Below, in pieces: positions 8,026 through 14,773 of a stretch of DNA of 37,703 bases. The translations under genes were made by a program, and so were the position numbers. The DNA comes from Hyphomicrobiales bacterium. Its GTDB lineage: Bacteria; Pseudomonadota; Alphaproteobacteria; Rhizobiales; Rhizobiaceae. A model generated the notes under the pieces. That model saw nothing but the letters and a program-made list of their open reading frames with translations, was not told the origin of the DNA and ran no database searches. The DNA lies in contig UBYA01000036.1 of NCBI GenBank assembly GCA_900469615.1, positions 1 through 37,703 on the forward strand. The letters run 5' to 3'. Each line of letters starts with the position of its first letter. The first letter of the stretch is position 1.

Positions 8026-9146
8026 TGAGGAGTGTCTCCTGGCTGTTGTGCTGGAATGGTCGAAATACGGATGCGGGCGGCCATGTTCGGCATGATGCCT
8101 TCGGGTGGGTCGAGGAGCGCCAGACGCAGCGTGATGGTACCCTTTTCCGCCGAGGCGACCGGCCATAGCTGCAGGATCTCGATCGCGAAGGGCTTGTCGG
8201 GGAAGCCGTCAAGAACGGCTTGGCCGCGAAGGCCGGGCCGAAGTTCGCCGATATTGGTTTCGGCGACGTCGGCGTCGATCACTAGGCTCTTGGTATCTGT
8301 GATCGTCAGCAGGCTTTCATTTTCCTTGATACTGTCCACTCGGGCCAGTACCCGGCCACCCACATGGGCGTCGAGCCGCGTCACCGTACCCGAGATCGGG
8401 GCTCTGACGGTCAATGCATCGACATGTTCCTGCGCGATCTTCACGCCGAGTTGCGCCTTGGCATAGCTTTGACGCGCCTGGTCGACGGCGTTCAACGCCG
8501 TGTCTCTGGCGGTCTGCGCCTCCTCGACGGTCTGGATGGAAACAGCGCTCTTTGCAGAGAGCGCCGCATTGCGCTGCAGCGAACTGTCGGCCTGCTTGAG
8601 CGCCAGGATCTTGCCGTCGAGGACGAGCTTTGCGCCATCGCTGTCGGCCTTGGCTTGCTCGAGCGCGAAGTCGGTGCTGACGTCATCGATTCCAACAATG
8701 ACCTGCCCTGCTTCGACGCGGTCGCCGACATATACGCCGACCGATGCGATCTCTCCCTCATATTTGGAAAAGACTGTCACGATGCGCGGGGCGACAACGA
8801 AGCCGGATCCGGTTATCTGCGACGCGGATGCAGGTCGCGGCGAATTGGCGAAAGGGATGGGCGAACCAGTACCGGGCGCCGCCTGGGTGGATGGAACGCC
8901 CGGTTTGCTGTCGGTCGGCGTCGTGACGGCCGGCTGCGGCTGCAGGGCGGTTTTGAGACGAGGCGCGATATCCGGCCAGAAGAAAGCGACCGCAATCGCG
9001 CTGACGCCAAGGGCGAGCATGGCACTTGAGAGGACGAGACGCCGGGTTTTCCTGACCGGCGGCTCCACTGTTTGGAACGAAGGCTCAAGGGACAATGACC
9101 TGAGCGTTTCGGCGAGTTTGCGATTTTGTTCGGTGTTCGTGTTCAT
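8022..9146 (-). CDS. Membrane fusion protein (HlyD/MacA-type periplasmic adaptor)
   Basis: A 374-residue adaptor. A cytoplasmic N-terminus is followed by one membrane anchor near residues 37-57 (LVLSSAMLALGVSAIAVAFFW), a Pro/Thr-rich linker, a split biotinyl-lipoyl domain (EGEIASVGVYVGDRVEAGQVIVG and later VRAPISGTVTRLDAHVGGRV), an alpha-helical hairpin between them, and a beta-barrel part (SLVIDADVAETNIGELRPG). It would link the ABC permeases to an outer-membrane channel that is not encoded in this window. It is first in the four-gene exporter operon, 88 nt after the AraC stop. That gap contains the conserved element at 9182-9202. Confidence 0.88.
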   Translation of the reverse strand: MNTNTEQNRKLAETLRSLSLEPSFQTVEPPVRKTRRLVLSSAMLALGVSAIAVAFFWPDIAPRLKTALQPQPAVTTPTDSKPGVPSTQAAPGTGSPIPFANSPRPASASQITGSGFVVAPRIVTVFSKYEGEIASVGVYVGDRVEAGQVIVGIDDVSTDFALEQAKADSDGAKLVLDGKILALKQADSSLQRNAALSAKSAVSIQTVEEAQTARDTALNAVDQARQSYAKAQLGVKIAQEHVDALTVRAPISGTVTRLDAHVGGRVLARVDSIKENESLLTITDTKSLVIDADVAETNIGELRPGLRGQAVLDGFPDKPFAIEILQLWPVASAEKGTITLRLALLDPPEGIMPNMAARIRISTIPAQQPGDTPQ

Positions 9147-9181
9147 GCCGCCAACATGAAGGAGACCGGCAAAAACTCGAC

Positions 9182-9202
9182 CTCAAACACGTTCTAGCTC
9201 GT
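9182..9202 (-). promoter_or_regulatory. Candidate regulator site upstream of the exporter operon
   Basis: A 21-nt element on the minus strand, 36 nt before the start of the membrane fusion gene. It matches the element at 10318-10338 at 17 of 21 positions; both begin ACGA, contain CGTGTTT and end AG. Its placement before the exporter, with the sister copy before the AraC gene, suggests a binding site for one or both membrane AraC regulators. A 10-bp palindrome GATCGCGATC lies next to it at 9207-9216. Confidence 0.4.
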
Positions 9203-9234
9203 ACTCGATCGCGATCTGGTACTTTTTGACCCCT

Positions 9235-10254
9235 TTATTGCCTCGAAACCGTCTTCTTGCGCCACTCCAGAGGCGTAATATCCGTTACGCGCCGGAACTC
9301 ACGGTTGAAATTGGACTTCGTCTGAAAGCCGACGGCATACATGACCTCGATTACGGATTTCTCCGTCTCCGTCAGCATCCGGCAAGCGGCCGCGATTCGA
9401 AACTCGTTGACATATTGCGAGACGTTCTTCCCGCTCGCACGGTTGATCGCCTCGGAGATCTGACGGGCCGAGAGGCCAGCCTTGCGGGCGAGCTTGTTCA
9501 GGGTGAGGTCCTGGTCCTGATAGACCTGCCTGTCGATCATGAGCGCCTGGATGGCAGCCATCGTCTCGCTGTCTCCGGCATCGGCCTTCGGAGCTTCGAC
9601 GGTTTCCGGCACGTCCTTCGCCGCGCGACCGCGACTGGCGGCGGCGGCGGCGACCGACAATATGATGAGTGCCGCGAGGTTGCCTCCTGCAATCAGCGTC
9701 GCGGCGTGACGGCCATGGCTCCAAATCAGATCGAAGGCGACGAATGTATCGAGGATGGCGGAAAGAAGCAGCGTGGCTGCGGCCAGCAGGATCGCATAAT
9801 AAGTCGGCCGAGCCTCGTCGAACGCCGCAAGGCGAAGCGCATCCATGCCGGGTCGCATGAGCCGGAGGATCGCGATCGCGTAGCCGATGAAGACGAGAAC
9901 CAGCACGACATCGATCGCATCGCGCCACAAGATCATGAGTATCAGGACAAGGATGGCAGGCAGGCAGTGAATACCGATGCGCACGAGCGGCGGCTGGGCG
10001 CTCCTTCTGATCAGCTGGGACACACCGGCATAGACGAGGGGCGGAATGATCGCGGCGACCAATGGCGTCACATACATGACGGATTGAATGCCGTAACCCC
10101 AGCGGAGGCCCGACAGCACGGACTGAAGAGCGCTTGCGAGAATGAGCGTCAGGAACGGCAGATTGGCCGGCCGGTCGTCATCACGCTTGAAGACTGCGGC
10201 AAAGAGCACGAGAAGCACGATAGCGACGGCGAAAGGGAATGGAATGAAGAGCAT
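9235..10254 (-). CDS. Membrane-anchored AraC-family transcriptional regulator (paralogue 1)
   Basis: A 339-residue protein with an N-terminal half of six or seven hydrophobic segments (FIPFPFAVAIVLLVLFAAVF, YVTPLVAAIIPPLVYAGVS, LPAILVLILMILW, AILLAAATLLLSAILDTFVAF, LAALIILSVAAAAAS), a charged linker, and a C-terminal AraC/XylS DNA-binding domain (LTLNKLARKAGLSARQISEAINR, GFQTKSNFNREFRRVTDITP, EWRKK). ATG 10254 is preferred to the upstream GTG because AGGTGA ends 5-6 nt before it. It shares architecture and C-terminal sequence with the regulator at 3454-4560 and lies immediately upstream of the exporter operon on the same strand, so it is the likely local activator. A matching non-coding element lies 64-84 nt upstream of its start. 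Confidence 0.87.
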   Translation of the reverse strand: MLFIPFPFAVAIVLLVLFAAVFKRDDDRPANLPFLTLILASALQSVLSGLRWGYGIQSVMYVTPLVAAIIPPLVYAGVSQLIRRSAQPPLVRIGIHCLPAILVLILMILWRDAIDVVLVLVFIGYAIAILRLMRPGMDALRLAAFDEARPTYYAILLAAATLLLSAILDTFVAFDLIWSHGRHAATLIAGGNLAALIILSVAAAAASRGRAAKDVPETVEAPKADAGDSETMAAIQALMIDRQVYQDQDLTLNKLARKAGLSARQISEAINRASGKNVSQYVNEFRIAAACRMLTETEKSVIEVMYAVGFQTKSNFNREFRRVTDITPLEWRKKTVSRQ

Positions 10255-10317
10255 GGCAGTCACCTGTGGCGGCTTGAATGCGATAAAGTAGGATCATGTC
10301 AGCAACTGTCGCATCAC

Positions 10318-10338
10318 ACGACCTCGATCGTGTTTCAG
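10318..10338 (+). promoter_or_regulatory. Candidate regulator site upstream of AraC paralogue 1
   Basis: A 21-nt element overlapping a dyad (ACACGA 10316-10321, TCGTGT 10328-10333, 6-nt gap). It matches the element before the exporter operon (9182-9202, opposite strand) at 17 of 21 positions. It lies 64-84 nt before the AraC start, so it could serve autoregulation. Which protein binds is inferred only from location. Confidence 0.4.
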
Positions 10339-10440
10339 TACGGTGCCATCCCCATAAATTGACAGGCGCAATCGGTCAATTGCAGGCCGCAGCTTCGCCT
10401 TGATCTAAGCGCCTGGCACGGCATTGGCGCGTCCGGCGCC

Positions 10441-10482
10441 TCCTATATCGCGATAAAGGACGGAAGAAATCACGATATAGGA
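10441..10482. promoter_or_regulatory. 14-bp inverted repeat, candidate operator before acyl-CoA dehydrogenase gene
   Basis: The arms TCCTATATCGCGAT (10441-10454) and ATCACGATATAGGA (10469-10482) are complementary at 13 of 14 positions with a 14-nt gap. Each arm also carries its own small palindrome: TATCGCGATA at 10446-10455 is perfect, and the equivalent at 10468-10477 is imperfect. Their centres are 22 bp apart, about two helical turns, which suits two dimers of a repressor on one DNA face. It sits 128-169 nt before the acyl-CoA dehydrogenase start. The regulator is unknown. Confidence 0.45.
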
Positions 10483-10609
10483 CGCCCAATACGCGGTTTT
10501 CTCGCAAGTTTTCCGGAACGAACGGTGGCAGGCCGCCTGTCCTGCCCGTTGGAGGCGCATCCCCTCTTCGGGCGCATAATTCGGCAATTCAGCTTCGTGA
10601 GGCTCTCGC

Positions 10610-11767
10610 ATGATCAGACGCAATATTTTCTCTCAGGGAGACGAGCAGTTTCGCCTGGAAGTCGCAGCGTTCCTCGATGGCGAGATAGCACCTCGCTACG
10701 CAAGCTGGGTGGAGGCCGGCCGCGTGCCGCGCGAGGCCTGGCGCAAGGCTGGCGACGCGGGCCTGCTGTGCCGCACCGCTCCGCGCAGCCACGGCGGGCG
10801 GGCGGCATCCTTTCTCGAGTCAGTCGTAATCGCCGAGGAATTGGGAAAGCGGAGGTTTTCGGGCTTTCTGACATTCCTGCAGAGCGACATCGTCGCTCCC
10901 TATTTTGTCCGGCTTGCAACTGACGAGCAGAAGGCGGCCTTTCTTCCGGGCCTGTGCTCGGGAGAAAAGGTCGGCGCCATAGCCATGACCGAACCTCGGT
11001 CGGGAAGCGAAGTCGCGCAGATGCGCACGACTATTTCGAAGGCGGATGGGACATTCGTTCTCAACGGGCACAAGACCCATATTTCGAACGGCTTTACCGC
11101 CGATGTCGTCCTGGTGGCCGGACGCACCGACGCGACAGCCCCGGATGGCGATGCCCGACTGAGCCTGCTCATCGTCGAGACCGGTCAGAAGGGCGTCAAA
11201 CGTTCCCCCATCGCTAAATCGGGGATGCAGGCTCTCGATACCTGCGAACTGATCTTCCAGGACTGCGAGGTGCCAAAAACCAGGCTTCTCGGCGCCGAGG
11301 GACAGGGGTTGCTCTATCTGTTCACCTTCCTCGGGCTCGAACGGCTGATGCTTGCCATTTACGCGCAGGCGTCGGCCATCGCCATACTTCGCGAACTCAT
11401 CCTTTTCTGCCATGGGCGCAAGACGTCGACGGGGACGATCCTCGACCATCAGACGACCTATAGCAGGCTTGCCGATCTCTATAGCGACTGCTGCGTGAAC
11501 CAGGCCTTCATCGACACCTGCATCGTTGAGCAGATGCAAGGCCGGCACGATCCCCGCTCGTCCAGCATTGCAAAGCTGCGTGCGAGCGAAGTCCTGAAAT
11601 CGATCGCTTTACTCGCTATCCAGTTTCGGGGAGCGCAGGGTATCAGCGGTGAAACCGGCGAGCGAGCCACCCAGGATATGATCGACAGTTGCGTTCAGTC
11701 GATCTGGGGAGGAGCGAGCGAAGTACTGCGCGATGCGATTGGCAAGAGCTTAGTGAATTGTGTCTGA
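10610..11767 (+). CDS. Acyl-CoA dehydrogenase family flavoprotein
   Basis: A 385-residue FAD enzyme of the acyl-CoA dehydrogenase fold that desaturates acyl thioesters alpha-beta. The FAD and substrate motifs IAMTEPRSGSEVAQMRTT (near residue 125), GHKTHISNGFTAD and the C-terminal WGGASEVLRDAIGKSL are present. The C-terminal motif has Gly where medium-chain enzymes carry the catalytic Glu. The base is instead probably E244 in GLERLM, as in isovaleryl-CoA and long-chain types. It stands alone with more than 500 nt after it, and its closest neighbours are the adenylation, luciferase-like and exporter genes. It could therefore act on a carrier-bound intermediate rather than in general beta-oxidation, but that is inference. 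The inverted repeat at 10441-10482 is a likely operator. Confidence 0.88.
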   Translation: MIRRNIFSQGDEQFRLEVAAFLDGEIAPRYASWVEAGRVPREAWRKAGDAGLLCRTAPRSHGGRAASFLESVVIAEELGKRRFSGFLTFLQSDIVAPYFVRLATDEQKAAFLPGLCSGEKVGAIAMTEPRSGSEVAQMRTTISKADGTFVLNGHKTHISNGFTADVVLVAGRTDATAPDGDARLSLLIVETGQKGVKRSPIAKSGMQALDTCELIFQDCEVPKTRLLGAEGQGLLYLFTFLGLERLMLAIYAQASAIAILRELILFCHGRKTSTGTILDHQTTYSRLADLYSDCCVNQAFIDTCIVEQMQGRHDPRSSSIAKLRASEVLKSIALLAIQFRGAQGISGETGERATQDMIDSCVQSIWGGASEVLRDAIGKSLVNCV

Positions 11768-12041
11768 GCGACCCTGCTGCCGCTCATTCTTCCCCTAGAA
11801 TAGACCCCCTGGAATTTGATGGGAAAGGAAAGGACACGAATGGAGCCTAGCGTCAATCTATGACAAAGAGTTCACGTCGCGACTGACGTCGCATCGGAGA
11901 TGAGCGCCACAACAGCGGTGGACAACCGTCCCATACCCCAAAAGTGGGCCGCACCGTCTTTGAATATGGAGCAAAGCTCAGGGTTAAATCCCGCAGCTAA
12001 CGCGGATTCACAGAAGTTCACGATTGTAACTCCCTCGCCTT

Positions 12042-12062
12042 GACCGGATTCGAACCCGCGAC
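12042..12062 (-). other. tRNA T-arm-like remnant (possible attachment-site trace)
   Basis: On the minus strand the segment contains GCGGGTTCGAATCCGG, with the invariant TTCGAAT loop. The 5-bp stem has one mismatch and one G-T pair, and no complete cloverleaf can be drawn around it. It may be a decayed tRNA end left by integration, or chance. Confidence 0.2.
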
Positions 12063-12173
12063 TTGTTGTCTGCGAGACTTACCCTGTTGAAACATCTATG
12101 CTTTCACTTTCAGCGTATCGATGCGTAAATCCGGCGTGGGGCGCAGCCTGTTCCGCAGATTGGGACCACTACC

Positions 12174-12293
12174 ATGGACGAACTTATCGTCAATGGCACG
12201 GCGGCACCAAACAACAACCAAGCGATGAATTTACTTGTCGACAACACGGGAAAATCGACCGCCTCCACTTCAATTATGGTTTTTTTCCCATAG
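12174..12293 (+). CDS. Possible 39-residue small protein
   Basis: A short ATG-to-TAG frame starting MDELIVNGTAAPNNN and ending SIMVFFP. It is polar, with a short hydrophobic end and no recognised family. TGGGA about 10 nt upstream is a weak ribosome site. It lies just before the XRE regulator of the defence island. It could be a leader peptide, a gene fragment or chance. Confidence 0.15.
   Translation: MDELIVNGTAAPNNNQAMNLLVDNTGKSTASTSIMVFFP
12235..12244. promoter_or_regulatory. Palindrome TTGTCGACAA upstream of XRE gene
   Basis: A perfect 10-bp palindrome about 83 nt before the start of the XRE-type regulator that heads the defence operon. XRE proteins bind short dyads, so autoregulation is plausible. 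There is no second copy nearby to support it. Confidence 0.25.
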
Positions 12294-12326
12294 GATGAGA
12301 CGGTCGATTCGCAACGGTGTCCCCAA

Positions 12327-12641
12327 ATGCCCATCCAGTCCGCAACATCTATCTCACCACAAGCGGCACACCACGTACCGTTTGACGCACGGCAAGCCCT
12401 GAGATCGCAGTTGACGTCGATGATCGCGGAGGCTTTGGCCGAAAGGCAGCTTAGTCAAGTCGATGCCGCACGGATGTGCGACACCGACCAACCCACACTT
12501 TCAAAAATTCTTGCAGGCAGGAAACAGAATGCCAGCTCAGAAAAGCTTCTGTGCTGGCTGATGGCCTTGGGCTGGGATGTCGAAATTCGTCTCAAACGGT
12601 CGGCCGGTGTAGGCAGACCTGGGGTAATGTTGGATGAATAG
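12327..12641 (+). CDS. XRE-type helix-turn-helix regulator
   Basis: A 104-residue protein with a single helix-turn-helix near residues 45-80 (LSQVDAARMCDTDQPTLSKILAGR), followed by a short C-terminal part with LLCWLMALGWDVEIRLK. This resembles the small XRE regulators and antitoxin-like proteins that accompany defence or toxin genes. No toxin gene is adjacent. Its stop overlaps the cysteine desulfurase start by 8 nt (ATGAATAG, 12634-12641), so it is the first gene of the phosphorothioation operon and probably its autoregulator. The ribosome site before 12327 is weak. Confidence 0.78.
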   Translation: MPIQSATSISPQAAHHVPFDARQALRSQLTSMIAEALAERQLSQVDAARMCDTDQPTLSKILAGRKQNASSEKLLCWLMALGWDVEIRLKRSAGVGRPGVMLDE

Positions 12642-13833
12642 CGTGTCCATCGTCCGATCTGCGTCCCGATCTCTCCGGAACACAGCAGGCATTTATCTTG
12701 ATCACCACTCCACGACGCCAGTCGACCAGCGTGTCGCCGAAGTCGTGATTCAGGCAATGGTGGAAGAGTTCGGCAACGCCAACAGCATCGATCACACCTA
12801 TGGAGAAGCTGGCCGCCACTTGATCGAACGGGCGTCTTTTCATGTTGCGCAGCTGGTCAACTGCGAAGACGGCGACGTCCATTTCACGTCAGGGTCAACG
12901 GAAGCAATCCGGCTTGCGATTGCCCATGCCGTCGGAGTTGCCGACGGGCGTTCGCTTCGTATTGGTTTGTCCAGGGTGGAGCATCCCGCGGTTATTGACA
13001 CTGCCGCTCGCGCAGAACGACTTGGGCTGGCCCGGCTGATATGGATCGACGTTGGCGCCGATGCGCAACTCGACATGGTTTCACTTCAGGGTGCACTCGA
13101 TGATGGCATCGATCTCTTGTGCATCATGGCAGCGAACAATGAAGTCGGGACCATATATCCTTTATCCGAAATCTTCGGGCTTGCCGAAGCGGGTGGTGCC
13201 CTGATGCTTGTCGACGCCACACAGGCCGCAGGCCGCGTCCCTATCGATCTCGCTGAAACACCCGTTGAGTATCTGATCCTGAGTTCTCACAAGATTTATG
13301 GGCCGAAGGGGGTCGGCGCCCTTATTTCTTCGACATATAACGCGTCACAGGTGCACGGGCTTGCCGCAACTCATGATGCGACCCCTAACGTTCCCGGGAT
13401 CGCGGGTATGGGCGAGGCCTGCCGGCTGATGGCTGAAGAAGGCATGACCGACAATCGGCGCATTGCGGAGATACGCGATACGCTGCAGTCGATGCTCATC
13501 GCAAACCTACCGGAGCTCGTCGTCAACGGCTCGCAGGCAAATCGCCTTCCCCATAGCCTCCACATATCAATCCCCGGCGTTCCCAACGATCTGGTGGTGC
13601 AGCGATTGCGTGGTCGCGTCGCCGTTTCCACGGGAGCGGCATGTATGTCTGGAGCCCAGAGCGCATCTCACGTGCTGCAGGCGATGGGCCTGTCCCAGGA
13701 AATACAGGACGGCGCTTTGAGGATCGGGCTCGGCCGGTTCACGACGCAAGACGATATCACACTTGCCGCAGCGGAAATTGAGGCGGCAATCATCGACGTT
13801 AAATCAGCACTGAAAGGTTCATCCGATGATTGA
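12634..13833 (+). CDS. sspA: Cysteine desulfurase of the DNA phosphorothioation module (SspA/DndA-like)
   Basis: A 399-residue class V aminotransferase-fold PLP enzyme of the IscS/NifS type. It starts with the family's YLDHHSTTPVD; the PLP Lys is K220 in LSSHKIYGPKG and the sulfur-carrying Cys is C337 in STGAACMSG. It takes sulfur from L-cysteine as an enzyme persulfide. In SspABCD and Dnd systems that sulfur is passed to the PAPS-reductase-like partner for replacement of a backbone oxygen in DNA. Placement directly before a DUF4007 gene, a large ATPase and a PP-loop enzyme supports this role over Fe-S cluster assembly, as no isc or suf gene is near. The start overlaps the upstream stop by 8 nt and its own stop overlaps the next start by 8 nt. 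Confidence 0.85.
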   Translation: MNSVSIVRSASRSLRNTAGIYLDHHSTTPVDQRVAEVVIQAMVEEFGNANSIDHTYGEAGRHLIERASFHVAQLVNCEDGDVHFTSGSTEAIRLAIAHAVGVADGRSLRIGLSRVEHPAVIDTAARAERLGLARLIWIDVGADAQLDMVSLQGALDDGIDLLCIMAANNEVGTIYPLSEIFGLAEAGGALMLVDATQAAGRVPIDLAETPVEYLILSSHKIYGPKGVGALISSTYNASQVHGLAATHDATPNVPGIAGMGEACRLMAEEGMTDNRRIAEIRDTLQSMLIANLPELVVNGSQANRLPHSLHISIPGVPNDLVVQRLRGRVAVSTGAACMSGAQSASHVLQAMGLSQEIQDGALRIGLGRFTTQDDITLAAAEIEAAIIDVKSALKGSSDD

Positions 13834-14773
13834 TGCACCAACCATCGAAATGGCACCTGCAGCCTTCCGTTTCTCAGGCCATGAATCCTTTGCCTGCCGT
13901 TATGCCTGGTTGCCTAAGGCCTACCGGGCTATATCGCGCAACCCTTCGATTTTCTTCGACGAGGAAGAAGCGATGGTTGAGATGGGCATCGGCAAGAACA
14001 TGGTGCGTTCCCTGCGCTTCTGGATCGACGCCATGGATGTTGCCCGCGCTGGCGCCAACAAGACGCATGTTCTGACCGAATTTGCACACCAGGTTCTTGG
14101 ACCCGACGGCTTTGATCCGTTCCTGGAGGACGAACGGACTTTGTGGTTGCTGCACTGGCATATCTCTTCCAAAAATCCCGGCCTGTTTGCCTGGCGCTAC
14201 ATGTTGGGAGAATGGCCTTACTCCGAGTTCACCCGATCGGAGGCTCTTGATGCCTTCAAGCGTCAGTCTGCAAAACTCGGGTTCAAGCATTCCGAGGTGA
14301 CGCTGAGCCAACACCTGGATGTCTTCATCCATACCTATTACGCTGCCCGTAAAGGCAAGGTTGCGATTGAGGACTCGCTGGACGGCCCACTAGTCGGGCT
14401 CGGCCTGCTGGTGCTCAGCGGCGAGAAGCGCGGCCCGTCCGGACGCTGGGAAAATGTCTTCAGCTTTCGTCGCGAACCCAAACCAGACATTACGCCACAG
14501 CTCTTCGAATACTGCGTCATGGATTTCTGGAACCGGCATGCCCCTCAGGACAGAACTCTAAGCCTGCGCGTGCTTGCGACCATGCCGTCATCACCAGGAC
14601 AGGTATTCAAGCTGACGGAAGACGATGTACGCCAGCGCCTGGAAGATACAGGGATATCGAACGCCAACGCCGCGTTCCGTTATCAGCCATCTGCGGTCCA
14701 GGCGATGATATCCCGTCAAGGCGTTTCACCCACCCTTGCGTCAATCTACAATGAGAGCCCGAAGCATGTCTGA
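13826..14773 (+). CDS. sspB: DUF4007 protein, SspB-like component of DNA phosphorothioation
   Basis: A 315-residue protein of the DUF4007 family. The diagnostic N-terminal run FRFSGHESFACRYAWLPKAY covers residues 14-33, followed by EEAMVEMGIGKNMVRSLRFW. In SspABCD systems this position is taken by SspB, a DNA-nicking component needed for single-strand phosphorothioation. The C-terminal part (TEDDVRQRLEDTG) looks helical. The start ATGATTGA overlaps the desulfurase stop by 8 nt, with GAAAGG upstream. The family assignment is firm; the biochemical role is inferred from gene order and known systems. Confidence 0.82.
   Translation: MIDAPTIEMAPAAFRFSGHESFACRYAWLPKAYRAISRNPSIFFDEEEAMVEMGIGKNMVRSLRFWIDAMDVARAGANKTHVLTEFAHQVLGPDGFDPFLEDERTLWLLHWHISSKNPGLFAWRYMLGEWPYSEFTRSEALDAFKRQSAKLGFKHSEVTLSQHLDVFIHTYYAARKGKVAIEDSLDGPLVGLGLLVLSGEKRGPSGRWENVFSFRREPKPDITPQLFEYCVMDFWNRHAPQDRTLSLRVLATMPSSPGQVFKLTEDDVRQRLEDTGISNANAAFRYQPSAVQAMISRQGVSPTLASIYNESPKHV

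Larger units (their letters stand above)
10255..10609. other. Divergent intergenic region, AraC paralogue 1 / acyl-CoA dehydrogenase
   Basis: About 355 nt without a credible gene. It holds the element at 10318-10338 near the AraC start and the long inverted repeat at 10441-10482 nearer the dehydrogenase start. The two genes diverge from here, so both promoters must be inside. No clear sigma-70 hexamer pair was recognised. Confidence 0.5.
11768..12326. other. Intergenic boundary region before the defence island
   Basis: About 560 nt without a confident gene. It contains a tRNA T-arm-like stretch (12042-12062), a possible 39-codon reading frame (12174-12293) and a perfect palindrome (12235-12244). 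It separates the metabolic genes from the phosphorothioation cluster, so it is the likely left boundary of an inserted segment. No integrase is visible. Confidence 0.45.

Noticed and set aside
10610..11767. Prolyl-carrier-protein dehydrogenase that would form pyrrole units with the adenylation enzyme
   Set aside because: The sequence looks like a long-chain acyl-CoA dehydrogenase type. The shared Glu position is common to several subfamilies and no carrier protein is seen, so this is only a weak possibility.
12110..12334. 74-codon minus-strand frame upstream of the XRE gene
   Set aside because: It overlaps the probable promoter region, has no ribosome site and no recognisable features.
12634..13833. 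Housekeeping IscS or NifS for Fe-S clusters
   Set aside because: No isc, suf or nif genes are adjacent, and the gene is locked by overlaps into the phosphorothioation operon.
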